Shown here one piece after another: positions 6,855 to 15,986 of a stretch of DNA of 36,708 bases (its first letter is position 1; every line of letters begins with the position of its first letter). The DNA is from a virus. A program made the translations under genes and the position numbers. The stretch spans positions 1 through 36,708 of IMG/VR virus record IMGVR_UViG_3300020162_003413, one strand, 5' to 3'. The notes beneath the pieces were generated by a model. It was not told the DNA's origin, did no database searches, and was given only the letters and a program-made list of their open reading frames with translations.

Positions 6855-7073
6855 ATGGACGACGTGACCGAGATTCGCGAAGCGCTCGAAGCCCACCCAC
6901 GCCTTGCCGGCCGAACGATCGAGGTGTGGAAGGAGGCGGCGAGCGGCAACATCTGCGTGGTGGTGTCCGCCGATGGGCAGAGGTACGGCTCCCAGTTCTT
7001 CGTCGGTGGGCGCACCCTCGTCACGCCCACCGCCATCGCCTCCATGTTCGCCAAGGCCCTTGGCCAAAGCTGA
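6855..7073 (+). CDS. Small unknown protein, solo gene beside attP
   Basis: The product has 72 residues (MDDVTEIREALEAHPRLAG...). A strong ribosome site CGGAGG (6841-6846) lies 8 bp before the ATG, and a GATAAT -10-like box at 6825 suggests its own promoter. The protein looks like a small alpha/beta domain with a central strand pair (GNICVVVSADGQRYGSQFFV). It is the only rightward gene after the integrase and ends 8 bp from the convergent lysis operon, with no obvious terminator between them. A gene placed between attP and the late region may be expressed in the lysogen (a moron), but that is inference from position. Confidence 0.7.
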   Translation: MDDVTEIREALEAHPRLAGRTIEVWKEAASGNICVVVSADGQRYGSQFFVGGRTLVTPTAIASMFAKALGQS

Positions 7074-7081
7074 CGGCGGGC

Positions 7082-7624
7082 CTACGACCACTCCACCAGG
7101 GTGACCGTGAACCGCGTCTGGCCGCTCGCCCGGCAGGCCTCCATCACCTTCGCTAAGTCGCTGGGGTTCGCGACTACGATGCAGCCCGCCGACCACGCGC
7201 CCACCACGGAGCTCTCCCGGGTCGCGCTGGCCCGGTGGATCTGCGTCGTCCTTGAGGTCGAGGGCGTGCCGGTGATGTCGGCCACCGAGCTGTAGCGCAG
7301 CACTGGGATGGGCCTCACCGGAACGAGGCACGAGTACTCGCCCTTGTGCTTGCCGAAGCCCAAGCCGTCCACCACCTGGCCGACCGCCCACACCGCGCAG
7401 CCGTCCGCGTTCATCGGCTTCTGGCGGTGCGCGAGGCCCGGGTCGGTCGTGCACCTGCAGGCGTGCACGAGGCGCTCGTCACCATCGACCACGCAGAGCA
7501 TGTCGTCGAAGGCGTCCAACGCGCCGCCGCGCTTCCGCAGCGCCACCAGGTGGAGGCCATCCGGCACGACATACCCGTGGTGTGAGAGCGCGGCGACGAG
7601 CTGCTCGATGGTCGGGATCCTCAC
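7082..7624 (-). CDS. Putative lysis enzyme with His...SAGC (L,D-transpeptidase-like) motif
   Basis: The product has 180 residues. Conserved-looking blocks are CTTDPGLAHRQKPMN (about 58-72) and, near the C-terminus, TTQIHRAS (His130) followed 15 residues later by WSAGC (Ser145-Cys148). The spacing resembles the YkuD L,D-transpeptidase site (His, then Ser-x-Gly-Cys). I recall abundant phage and prophage proteins of similar layout that sit in lysis cassettes and are little studied. A GTGA overlap with the holin-like gene and its place as last late gene support an endolysin role against peptidoglycan. There is no signal peptide, so a holin would be needed for export. The enzymatic activity is not proven. 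Confidence 0.6.
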   Translation of the reverse strand: MRIPTIEQLVAALSHHGYVVPDGLHLVALRKRGGALDAFDDMLCVVDGDERLVHACRCTTDPGLAHRQKPMNADGCAVWAVGQVVDGLGFGKHKGEYSCLVPVRPIPVLRYSSVADITGTPSTSRTTQIHRASATRESSVVGAWSAGCIVVANPSDLAKVMEACRASGQTRFTVTLVEWS

Positions 7625-7908
7625 GCGTCGCTCGTGCGGCGGCGGCTGCCCCGCTGCTCGAGGGCGTCGACCGACCGCTCGAGGAGCTTGCGGTCGGCGT
7701 CGCTGAGGTCAACCTGGACGGTGAGCCTCACCCCCTTGCCGAGCCAGAACGCGAGCGCGGCGATCGTGCCCAGCGGCCCGAGGCCGAGCAGGTACGTGGG
7801 CAGGTCGGCGGCGGACGCATGTTCTGCGCCGCCATCCTGCGCAAACGCGACGTTGTATGTGAGAAACCAGAGCGCAAAGGCGGCGACAGGAGCGGCGAGG
7901 CGGGACAT
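7621..7908 (-). CDS. Holin-like membrane protein
   Basis: The product has 95 residues from the ATG at 7908; a TTG two codons earlier is less likely. A first hydrophobic segment (residues about 5-22, ending AFAQD) could be a transmembrane helix or a signal peptide. A second runs from about 36 to 55 (PTYLLGLGPLGTIAALAFWLG), followed by a charged cytoplasmic-type tail (LSDADRKLLERSVDALEQRGSRRR). Two hydrophobic segments with a charged tail directly before the putative lysis enzyme, with a GTGA overlap, is the usual holin setting. Holins make membrane lesions that release the endolysin at a set time. The call rests on topology and position. Confidence 0.65.
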   Translation of the reverse strand: MSRLAAPVAAFALWFLTYNVAFAQDGGAEHASAADLPTYLLGLGPLGTIAALAFWLGKGVRLTVQVDLSDADRKLLERSVDALEQRGSRRRTSDA

Positions 7909-7929
7909 CGGCAACCTACGGTTGGGTGG

Positions 7930-9030
7930 TCACAGGAGCGGGAGGTAGCGTTTGGCGTAGGCGAATTCGAGGGCCTTCGATACGGCCTGATTCCAGCTAT
8001 AAAGCGTGTAATCAATCTTCGTTCCGGCACCTGGAAGAGTGGCCGAGATGGTGGCCACCTCGCGCGCCCCGGTGTCGCCCCGGATGAGCTCGACCACGAC
8101 CGAGCCTCCGGCCGTCCCGGTCAGGATGCAGATGTAGGGCACATCCACGACCGGGGCCGCAAACGCGCTGCCGATGGTCGTGGTCGTGCCGTCGCGGCTC
8201 GCCGGGACGAAGCCGGCATCACCCGCCGTCGAGGAGTATCGCAGGCCCACGAAGTGGCCGCTCGGCGTGTCGCTGTCCGCGGGGGTGGTGGAGCACAAGC
8301 CGATCCACATGCGCCGCGCCCCGATCGTCGTGGGGATCTTGAAGCAGATCACGGCCACGAAGCCCTCGGCGGTGTCGCACAGCCGGCCGCTGTTGAGCCA
8401 CCACGCGCATTGAGCCGCGCCAGTGTGGCGGTTCCATCGCCCGTTGCTCTGGCTGCCCGTGGAGCCGAATACAGCCGGAACCGCCCAGCCCCGGCTGACG
8501 TAGCCCCCGTTCCCGCTCAGCGCCTCGGAGACGTGGAAGCCATCGAGCGCAACCATCGCGCCGAGCCCGTAGAGCAGGTTCGATCCGAGGGAGAGCAGGC
8601 CACCAGATGCGCGGGCGGCTGCGGCGTTCAGCGCCGATGCAGTGCCCAGCGCAGCCTCCAGCGCGTAGGCCGGATGGGGGTCGCCCGCCGCCACGTGGGC
8701 AGCGATGCCGGCCGCCGAGGTGCCCACTGGGTCCGCCCCCACGCTGGCCGCTGATGGGGCGGTTGGGCTCCCGTGCGTGTGGTCCTGCCGCGCGTAGTTC
8801 TCGCTGGTGCCGACTGCGGGTGCTGCCCCGAACGACGTCTCCGACACCACTGACGAGGCGGGGGTGCCGCTCCCGCCCGCCGCCGAGAACGTGACGACCA
8901 AGCGGCCGTCGACCAGCTCGGTGGCGAACGTGACGCCGGTCCCAGCCTCGAGCACGAGCTCGCGCGCGGACTGGCCGCCGCCGTCGGCGATGCGGATGGA
9001 GGTCGGCCGAACTACGCGATCGTCAGCCAC
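7930..9030 (-). CDS. Tail fibre protein
   Basis: The product has 366 residues from the GTG at 9030, chosen because AGGGAG lies 7 bp upstream; a GTG at 9048 lacks this. The N-terminal part (about 10-50) is a small strand-rich attachment domain (TSIRIADGGGQSARELVLEAG). It is followed by typical fibre motifs NYARQDHTHGSP and HVAAGDPHPAYAL, where His residues in fibres often bind metal along the trimer axis. From about residue 140 a globular beta-rich head follows, likely the receptor-binding domain. It overlaps the end of the preceding tail gene by 8 bp and is the last virion gene before lysis. Confidence 0.8.
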   Translation of the reverse strand: MADDRVVRPTSIRIADGGGQSARELVLEAGTGVTFATELVDGRLVVTFSAAGGSGTPASSVVSETSFGAAPAVGTSENYARQDHTHGSPTAPSAASVGADPVGTSAAGIAAHVAAGDPHPAYALEAALGTASALNAAAARASGGLLSLGSNLLYGLGAMVALDGFHVSEALSGNGGYVSRGWAVPAVFGSTGSQSNGRWNRHTGAAQCAWWLNSGRLCDTAEGFVAVICFKIPTTIGARRMWIGLCSTTPADSDTPSGHFVGLRYSSTAGDAGFVPASRDGTTTTIGSAFAAPVVDVPYICILTGTAGGSVVVELIRGDTGAREVATISATLPGAGTKIDYTLYSWNQAVSKALEFAYAKRYLPLL

Positions 9031-10792
9031 GGCTGCGCTCCCTTGCACCGAGCATCACGAGCGACAGCTCGAGGGGCGCGTCGGTGCCGTACAGGACCTC
9101 CTCCACCATGCAGACCGCCTCGTCGAGGTGCACCCGCGAGTCGGTGACGGTGACGATCGCCCCCTCCGAGATGTGCTGGCAGCGCGACTCGTCAGCGACC
9201 AGGCGAAGGCGGCGAACCGGCAGCCCGAACGCCGCGGCGTACCAGCCGGCCACCGCGGCGGCCGTGCTGTCGCGGCTGACCACCGGCAGCTCGAGGTCTC
9301 GGTGCAGCACCAGCGGCTGGCCGTTCAGGTCGCGCAGCCGCTGCTGGGAGCGGCGAAAGGCCGGATCGGGCAGCTCGTCGCCGCGGGCTGCGTCGTAGTC
9401 CTTGCCGCCGAAGGTCACCGCGGCCGCCGTGCTCCCGGTTCGGCTGTTGCGAGCGTAGCGGATCGTCAGCTCGTTGCAGAGCCGGCTCGTGTCCGTGTCG
9501 ATGCCCCCGAGCCTTTCCACGTCGGTGGCGGCGTCCAAGTCGAAGTGCTCGACGGCGTCGCCGGCGGCTGCGTCGAACCGCCAGACCACGGGGTACACGC
9601 CGAGCGGGCCAACGGCGAGCGACACCGGCAACGCCGGGAGCAGCTGGGACTTGATGAAATCCCAGACCACGCAGCTGTCGTCGATCGCGAAGTCGAGCCG
9701 GTAGGTCGAGAGCAGCTGCTTCGCCGCAGAGAACATGCCCGCGTCGACCGGCAGGCCCATCCGCCGCACGAGGTATTCGAGCACCGAGCCGGCATCGCCC
9801 GCGAGCCCGCCGCGGCCGAGGTCCTCGTCGTCGACCCACGCGATGTGCAGCTCGGGCGTCGGCTCGCCCGAGTCCGCTCCGTTGATGGTGTCGGGCAGCG
9901 TGGCCGAGCCGAGCCCGTAGCTCATGGTTCCGTCGAAGTCGGTCAGGCCGTAGCTGTAGACGTACGTACCGAGGTCGTAGCTGTCGTGTGGGGCGGCGGT
10001 CGGATTGCTGGAGGCGAACCACGGCAGGAACGCGATGGGCTGTCCGAGGTCGTCGTAGCCGTTGACGACGTAGAGGCGGTAGGCGTCGCCGGTCTCGCCG
10101 TAGACGTACACCCGCTCGGCGTCGACGTGGTGGCCGGCGATGAGCGTCCGGATGGTCATGTAGTCGGATCCGTCCGCCACCGACCGCTGGTCGATCCATC
10201 GGCCCTTCGCTCCGGGCTGGCGCAGGGTGGCGTCGACGCGGCCCCCGACCATCCCCGGGCTCCCGAACACCACCGGGTAGACGCGGCCGAGGTGGTCAGC
10301 CGTCAGCGAAGACGCCCCCTCCACCGAGGTGTAGCCGGTCACCTGGTGCCCCGTCGGCGGGAGCACCGCGGTCGCGCTCCATGGCGGCGCCTCGATGGTC
10401 ACCGCGGTGGGCTCGTCGTCCTCGCCGTAGCTGGGATTGTTGACGTAGCCGTTCACCACGATCCGGCGGTCCTCGTAGTCGGAGCCCTCCACCCAGCGGG
10501 AAACCGTCGCCCTGGCGAACGCCAGCGGGTGCCCGGCCTCCACCAGCTCGGCCACAGCCACCGGCCAGACCGCCTCGAAGGAGAGCGACGGCGCCTCCTG
10601 CACGCCGCCGATCTCACTGAGCGCCACCGCCACCTCTAGATCCGGCAGGCAGCCAGCGAAGCGCAGCGAGGCGCCGGCCGAGGTCTCGACGACGATGTCC
10701 TCGGTGGACATGCGCACGACATCCCCGCCGAACTGGACCTCGACGAGCCAGAACACGCGCGCGCCGGCGGTGATGACGGACCGCCGAGCCAT
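9023..10792 (-). CDS. Tail-tip / hub-like structural protein
   Basis: The product has 589 residues from the ATG at 10792, with GAGGAGGAG just upstream and a 1-bp overlap with the preceding stop (TGATG). The N-terminal 150 residues are beta-rich (FWLVEVQFGGDVVRMSTEDIVVE). The middle has GRVYPVVFGSPG, a motif I associate with phage tail-tip proteins. The region at about 340-420 (LLSTYRLDFAIDDSCVVWDFI) resembles a hub domain. It stands between the large propeller protein and the tail fibre, where siphophages encode distal-tail and hub proteins. No enzymatic motif is seen. The specific role is inferred from gene order. Confidence 0.6.
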   Translation of the reverse strand: MARRSVITAGARVFWLVEVQFGGDVVRMSTEDIVVETSAGASLRFAGCLPDLEVAVALSEIGGVQEAPSLSFEAVWPVAVAELVEAGHPLAFARATVSRWVEGSDYEDRRIVVNGYVNNPSYGEDDEPTAVTIEAPPWSATAVLPPTGHQVTGYTSVEGASSLTADHLGRVYPVVFGSPGMVGGRVDATLRQPGAKGRWIDQRSVADGSDYMTIRTLIAGHHVDAERVYVYGETGDAYRLYVVNGYDDLGQPIAFLPWFASSNPTAAPHDSYDLGTYVYSYGLTDFDGTMSYGLGSATLPDTINGADSGEPTPELHIAWVDDEDLGRGGLAGDAGSVLEYLVRRMGLPVDAGMFSAAKQLLSTYRLDFAIDDSCVVWDFIKSQLLPALPVSLAVGPLGVYPVVWRFDAAAGDAVEHFDLDAATDVERLGGIDTDTSRLCNELTIRYARNSRTGSTAAAVTFGGKDYDAARGDELPDPAFRRSQQRLRDLNGQPLVLHRDLELPVVSRDSTAAAVAGWYAAAFGLPVRRLRLVADESRCQHISEGAIVTVTDSRVHLDEAVCMVEEVLYGTDAPLELSLVMLGARERSRG

Positions 10793-13700
10793 CAGAGCTC
10801 CTCCTCGATGCGGAGCACCGAGCCGCGCCACACGTCCTTCAGGAGGTCCTCGCCGTGGACGTGGTCGAGCCGGACCGACTCCGACATGAGCCGCCCGTAC
10901 AGCATCATGGTCGGGTGGCAGAGCGTCTGCTGCACACCCGACGACGACAGCGAGGGCAAGTACACCACCGGCGTCACCGCGCCGTCGAGGAAGTGCACCA
11001 GGCCGTGCAGCGAGCCGGGCTGGTCGGCCGGGATGCCCCAGGGCTGCCCACCCAGCGACGTGGCCACGAAGTCAGCCGCGGGCGCGGAGGCGGTGATCGG
11101 CTTGGTGACCATCGCGGAGGTGAACGGCAGGTCGACAGAGCGCCGCGCCGCTCCACGGCGGACCACTCGCCGAGCTCCGCGGCGGCTCTCGGTCACCCCC
11201 TGCTGCGGCGCCACCTCGAGCGCCCGGCCGTAGTCGTACGGGTGCGCGAACAGGAACACCGGGCCGAGCACCGCGGTGCCGATCTCGAAGTAGCCCTCGG
11301 CCGTCGCCTGCGCAGGGATGACCAGCTTGAACTGGTAGTAGCTGGTGTCGCCGGCCGCTGGGAGCACGATGCACACGTCGCGCGCGAGGATGGCGCCGGC
11401 GGCGCCGCTGGCGGGTGCCGCGTCCACCTCTTCGATGATGATGCGCGTCTGCATCGTCGAGGCCTGCCAGCTGCCCGCGCTGCTCTGCTCGATGAGGCGG
11501 ATGTCCGCGCCGTCGAAGTCGAAGTGCGCCCCCACGAGCTCGTGGAGCGCGAAGTGCCGCGAGGCCCCCGAAGAGCCGGGCAGCACCATCTTGCCCACGC
11601 GGGTGTAGGCGAGGTTCGCCTGGTCGGTCGAGGTGTCCACCGTGCCGAGCGAGACCCACGTGCCCAGAGTGTTGCGACCGTACAGCGTGGCCGAGCGGAA
11701 GTTCACCCGGCCGAGGAACAGCCCGAGCACCGGCGAGAGCTGGCGGGTGGCCGAGGCGGACGTGGCGCCGAAGGACCAGGTGATGGTCTGCTCGGTCTCG
11801 TCCGTGGAGCGCCAGCGCACCTCGGGCGAGGCCTGCGTGGCGGGGTCGACGTTGCCGATGGCGTAGGTGTGCCGCGGCTCGATGGACCAGGTCTCATCCT
11901 GGTAGGTCGGCCCGCCGAGCGCTGCGATCTGGAGCCCCTCGACCACCGACGTGGGGCGGATGGAGTAGGCGCGGCCGAGCAGGTCGTCCGGGTTCTCGGG
12001 CGACTCCGCCCAGCGCGGCGATCCCGTGAGGTTCCCCTCCGCGTAGCAGGCGATCCGGAAGTAGGCCTGAGCGGCGGCGAACCCGGTGGAGGTCCCCCAC
12101 TGCACCATGGATGTGGCCACGCTGCCCTTCGAGAGGGTGACCTGCACCTCGAGGCGGGTCCATTCCCGGTCCTCGCCGAGACCGCGCGGACGGAACCAGG
12201 CGCAGGCCGTGCCGTTTGTGCCGAGCACCCCCTCGCTGTTGTTCACCGCGAGCAGCAGCTGCACCCCGGTGGCCAGCGCCGTGGTGGCGACCGTGTCCTC
12301 GTCGACCCCGGCGACGACGTCCCGCAGCGTGATCGCGGTCGCGCTGATGGTGACCTTGACCTCGTAGCTATCGGCGCCGTTCGACGTCCGCACCGATAGG
12401 TACACCTCGGCGTTGGTGGCGTCGACGTCGAGCAGCGCGACGACACCGTCCGCCATGTTCGTGGTCGGCGAGGCCTGCCAGTTCGCCTGGTCGGCGCCCG
12501 TGATGTGGCTGACCTCCAGGCCCAGCGCGGTGATCGCCGCGACAGCAGAGCCACCGAGGAACTCGGTGTAGGGCGACGCGCCCGTCTCCGGCATATCCGC
12601 CGGGAGCCACGTGTACGACCAGCCGCACTGCGCTCGATACGTCAGGCTGGTCTCGTCGTAGAGCGGCAGGGTGAGCGTGGTGTACCCGCCGAGGGCCGTC
12701 ATGCAGAGCGAGTAGGGCGCCTGCCCGGAGCCGCTGCCGAGCGTCGCAAACGCATGGAAGAGCAGCGTGCGGCCGCGGTGGCTGATGGCGCAGAAGTCGC
12801 GGATGTAGAAGCTCGAGGACTCCAGCCGCCAGAAGTTGGCGCCGTCGCCGGTGCCGTTGCCGTGCCCGACCCCGAGCCAGGTCACGCCGCCATCACGGCT
12901 CGACAGGGTGTAGCCAGCGTGCTGGTCGTCGACGTCGCGACCGGCCATGAATAGCACGCCGTCATCGTCCACCCAGAGGGCCAAGTCGCCCGAGGTGAAC
13001 TCGCCGCCGCTCACCGAGCCAAACTTCGCGGAGCCCGCGTCGTCCACGATCACGATGTCAGCCGCGCTGAGCGCGTCGTAGGGCGAACCGAGCACCGCAG
13101 CGCGCGGCAGCACGGTGGGCGAGGCGGCCGCGTCGTACTGCAGCCAGGCCACGACGAACGATCCGTTCAGCTCGACGACCTCGGGGAAGTCGCAGATGTC
13201 GGCACTGTATTCCTCGATCTCGGTGAACGTGGCGCCGCCGTCGTCCGAGGCGAACTGGACGATGCGGTCCTCGACCGCGGCGAACATCACCATCCGGCCC
13301 CGGCTGTACGCCGCCCGGATGCGGCCCGGCTCGTCGGTCGAGCTGTCCACGCTGCTCGACAGGCACTCCTGCTGGCCGGTCTGCCAGAGGCCCCCCCCGT
13401 CGTCCGAGTAGGCCATGGCGATCTGGTACTCGTCGGCGGTCGCCTCGCGCCAGTAGAAGCACACCAGGCGGTCGAGCTCCGGGACGTACAGCACGCACGG
13501 GTGGCTGCCGTTGGCGCGCGTGAAGGCATCCGCCGGTGTGTGGATCGTGGCCGTCGACCACGCGCCGGTCGTCTCCCGACGCCAAGCCACGGTCTGCTGC
13601 TCGTCGAGACAGGCCACGACCACGACCGCGCCGCCGGGGAGCTTCACCGCATGCGGCTGCCGGTACGCCGCCGGCGAGGTGGCCGCGTCGTAGTCGATGT

Positions 13701-13998
13701 ATTCGAAGTGGGTGGGGGCGATCGGCCCGTCCCAGCCGCGCCATTCGCTCGACGGATCGCCGTAGCGCCAGACGAACGTGGCCCCCAGCGGAGCCGGGTG
13801 CCCGGCCCGCTGAGTCTGGACACGGACCTCCTCCGTCAGCGTCGTGGTGCCGGAGGTGTCCAGCGCCATGGAGCTCGCGCGGTCGCAGATCGCCCGGCCG
13901 GGGATCGGGCCGGCCTCGCTGGTCGCGGTCAGCTCGGCCGCACCGAGGCGGGGGTCCTGCACCAGCACGGCCTGGTTGTTCGCGCGAACGATCGACAT
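10792..13998 (-). CDS. Large tail protein with sialidase-like Asp-box propeller
   Basis: The product has 1,068 residues. Within residues 100-420 there are three Asp-box (BNR) motifs: SDDGGGLW (about 198), SDDGGATF (about 249) and SRDGGVTW (about 365), each following hydrophobic strand blocks. This is the signature of the sialidase-like beta-propeller. The last two thirds are beta-rich with no obvious enzyme motif and resemble tail-tip or fibre shafts. The start uses GGAG overlapping the TAG stop of the tape measure gene. Asp-box propellers occur in sialidases and other carbohydrate-binding proteins, so glycan recognition on the host is a fair inference. Catalytic Arg triad or nucleophile residues were not identified. 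Confidence 0.72.
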   Translation of the reverse strand: MSIVRANNQAVLVQDPRLGAAELTATSEAGPIPGRAICDRASSMALDTSGTTTLTEEVRVQTQRAGHPAPLGATFVWRYGDPSSEWRGWDGPIAPTHFEYIDYDAATSPAAYRQPHAVKLPGGAVVVVACLDEQQTVAWRRETTGAWSTATIHTPADAFTRANGSHPCVLYVPELDRLVCFYWREATADEYQIAMAYSDDGGGLWQTGQQECLSSSVDSSTDEPGRIRAAYSRGRMVMFAAVEDRIVQFASDDGGATFTEIEEYSADICDFPEVVELNGSFVVAWLQYDAAASPTVLPRAAVLGSPYDALSAADIVIVDDAGSAKFGSVSGGEFTSGDLALWVDDDGVLFMAGRDVDDQHAGYTLSSRDGGVTWLGVGHGNGTGDGANFWRLESSSFYIRDFCAISHRGRTLLFHAFATLGSGSGQAPYSLCMTALGGYTTLTLPLYDETSLTYRAQCGWSYTWLPADMPETGASPYTEFLGGSAVAAITALGLEVSHITGADQANWQASPTTNMADGVVALLDVDATNAEVYLSVRTSNGADSYEVKVTISATAITLRDVVAGVDEDTVATTALATGVQLLLAVNNSEGVLGTNGTACAWFRPRGLGEDREWTRLEVQVTLSKGSVATSMVQWGTSTGFAAAQAYFRIACYAEGNLTGSPRWAESPENPDDLLGRAYSIRPTSVVEGLQIAALGGPTYQDETWSIEPRHTYAIGNVDPATQASPEVRWRSTDETEQTITWSFGATSASATRQLSPVLGLFLGRVNFRSATLYGRNTLGTWVSLGTVDTSTDQANLAYTRVGKMVLPGSSGASRHFALHELVGAHFDFDGADIRLIEQSSAGSWQASTMQTRIIIEEVDAAPASGAAGAILARDVCIVLPAAGDTSYYQFKLVIPAQATAEGYFEIGTAVLGPVFLFAHPYDYGRALEVAPQQGVTESRRGARRVVRRGAARRSVDLPFTSAMVTKPITASAPAADFVATSLGGQPWGIPADQPGSLHGLVHFLDGAVTPVVYLPSLSSSGVQQTLCHPTMMLYGRLMSESVRLDHVHGEDLLKDVWRGSVLRIEEEL

Positions 13999-14000
13999 GG

Positions 14001-15986
14001 CTACTCCATCCCCACGGGGCCGAGGCGTTTCTGGATCGCCTGGCTCACGGGGTCGTTGCGCTGGATCCCGTCCTCCTTGTACCGGGTGGCGATGCGGCTG
14101 TGCTGGTACTGGGTGACCACGTAGGTGGGGGCGGAGCGCGGCGATACACCGGCGTTCCCGGCGTGCAGCTCGCGGTCCGAGCCCATCGTCGCCCGGCCCG
14201 TCGGCGTGAGCATGAACTCGTTCCGGCGGGCGGTGACGCCGACCTCGTCGGGGGCCATCACCTCGCCACCCTTGTGGAGCGTGAGCTGCGTGGCGCCGAT
14301 GGCCGCGAGCGAAGTGGCGCCCGCAGCGCCGGCGGCGATGGCGGCGGCGACACCCGCGGGCCCCGGGTTGCTCGCCAGCTGGTTGATCACCGCGAGGGCC
14401 GCCGCAGCAGTGGCCTCGGCCAGCTTCAGGTTCTTCGAGGTGTTGAACTGCTCGAGCGCCGCGTCCTTCGCTGCCGCCGCGCGCTTCTGGAGCTCTGCCT
14501 TCTGGGCTTCGGTGAGGTACTGCTCACTGGCGGCGAGCTGCTCCTCGAGGCTGCGCGCTGTCGCTGCCGCCTGCGCGGATGCGTCGCCCGCCGCGTCGCC
14601 GCCGGCTGCCAGCGCCTGCGTGACGTAGCCGCCGATCGCGTTCGTCATGTCGAGGCCGGCGCGCCGTGCCTCCTCGGCGGTTCGCTTGGCGAGCTCCACC
14701 GATGCCTTCGCCGCTGCGGCTCGCGTTGCCGCCTCCCTGGTCAGCAGCTCTTCGGTCTTCGCCGCGGCCTCAGCGTCGATCGCAGACATCGCCCGCTTGT
14801 GGTCGGCGTGGGCTACCTCGATGGCCGACTCGGTCGAGGCCACGGCCAGCCGCTCCTGTAGGAGCCTCGCCGCGGTGGCCTCGGCCGCCTGCCGGTCGCG
14901 CGCGATGCGCTCGCGGTCGGTGGCGATGGCGCGCTCGGCGGCCTCGGCGAGCGCCTCCTGCTGCTCGCCCACCTCGGCGAACGTCGCCGCGTTCTGGCGC
15001 CCGAGATCGCTCTCCCGCTGGATCTCGTCGTTCAGCGCGCGGAGGGCCTCAGTGCGGCGCTCCGTGGCGTTGCGGGCGGCCTCGTCGGCCTTGCGCTTCT
15101 TCTCTGCGGCCTTGAGGGCCTCCTCGTCGGCGTCCGCGCCCTCGAGCACGATCGACTGGTGCTCCAGCTCCTCCTTCGCCAGCGCCTTGAGCGTGGTGGT
15201 GGCCTCGCGCTGGGCCGAGGAGTAGCCGCCGTAGTAGTCGGCCGCGACCTGCAAGAACTCCGGCAGGGCCTCCAGCTGGGACAGCGTCCGCTCGGCCGCG
15301 AAGTAGGCCTCATTCGCCGCCGCAGCCTCCCCCTCCTGCGCCTGCTGGAAGTCCTCGATCGCGCGAGCAGCGCGGTCCTTTACCGCGAGCAGCGCGCCCT
15401 GCTCGGCCGAGAGCTTGCCGGTGGCGACGGCCGCGGCGAGCAGCGAGTCTTCCAGCGACCGCGAGGCGGCCTGCAGGGCGTGCAGATGCTTGGCCAGGAA
15501 CTCCGACCGCGCCGCGGCTTCGGCCTCCTCCCGCTGCATCACCACCAGCTGGCCGATGAACGGCGCCGCCGCGGCCACGACAGCCACCAGGCCAGCCCCC
15601 AGCGTGGCGATGCTGGCGCCCGTGGAGGCGGAGACCGCCCCGAGGCCCTCGGCGCCGTCCGCAAGGTCGGCGATCCCCATCAGCGCCTGCTGAGCTTCGG
15701 GGGAGATGATGCCCAGCGCCTGGGCGAACTTGCTCGCCGTGCTTCCGGCCTGCCCCGCCTTGTCGCCGAAGTCCTTGGTGGCGCCGGACGCCTTCGCGAT
15801 CTCCTCCTTCGCCGCCTTCGCTGCCTTCGCCGCTGACAGCTGCGCCTTCTCGGCGGCCTTCATCTGCTTGTTAAGCGCCGCGACCATCCGGCTGGCCTGC
15901 TCACCCGTGAGATCGCCGCTCTCGGCCAGCTGCTTCCGCAGCGCCGCGAGCTCGACCTGAATCCCGATCTTGGCCTCGTTCGACAT
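14001..15986 (-). CDS. Tape measure protein
   Basis: The product has 661 residues. It is long and helical, rich in Ala, Glu, Lys and Arg. It has coiled-coil stretches (about 1-80 and 260-480), one hydrophobic patch (about 118-142, SIATLGAGLVAVVAAAAPFIG) and a glycine/alanine-rich hydrophobic block near 560-590. The C-terminus (KGGEVMAPDEVGVTARRNEFML) matches the usual end of siphophage tape measures. Tape measure length sets tail length; at roughly 0.15 nm per residue this predicts a tail near 100 nm. It follows the G/GT chaperone genes by one gene. The ATG overlaps the preceding stop by 1 bp. Confidence 0.88.
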   Translation of the reverse strand: MSNEAKIGIQVELAALRKQLAESGDLTGEQASRMVAALNKQMKAAEKAQLSAAKAAKAAKEEIAKASGATKDFGDKAGQAGSTASKFAQALGIISPEAQQALMGIADLADGAEGLGAVSASTGASIATLGAGLVAVVAAAAPFIGQLVVMQREEAEAAARSEFLAKHLHALQAASRSLEDSLLAAAVATGKLSAEQGALLAVKDRAARAIEDFQQAQEGEAAAANEAYFAAERTLSQLEALPEFLQVAADYYGGYSSAQREATTTLKALAKEELEHQSIVLEGADADEEALKAAEKKRKADEAARNATERRTEALRALNDEIQRESDLGRQNAATFAEVGEQQEALAEAAERAIATDRERIARDRQAAEATAARLLQERLAVASTESAIEVAHADHKRAMSAIDAEAAAKTEELLTREAATRAAAAKASVELAKRTAEEARRAGLDMTNAIGGYVTQALAAGGDAAGDASAQAAATARSLEEQLAASEQYLTEAQKAELQKRAAAAKDAALEQFNTSKNLKLAEATAAAALAVINQLASNPGPAGVAAAIAAGAAGATSLAAIGATQLTLHKGGEVMAPDEVGVTARRNEFMLTPTGRATMGSDRELHAGNAGVSPRSAPTYVVTQYQHSRIATRYKEDGIQRNDPVSQAIQKRLGPVGME

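Noticed and set aside
7074-7081. Terminator between the convergent 6855 gene and lysis operon
   Set aside because: Only 8 bp separate the stops and no stem-loop with U-tract is visible.
8807-10639. 610-codon open frame on the plus strand
   Set aside because: It is antisense to the tail hub and fibre genes; no motif and no ribosome site.
13391-13398. Run of eight C bases in the large tail gene as a frameshift point
   Set aside because: The reading frame carries Asp-box motifs on both sides, so no shift is needed.
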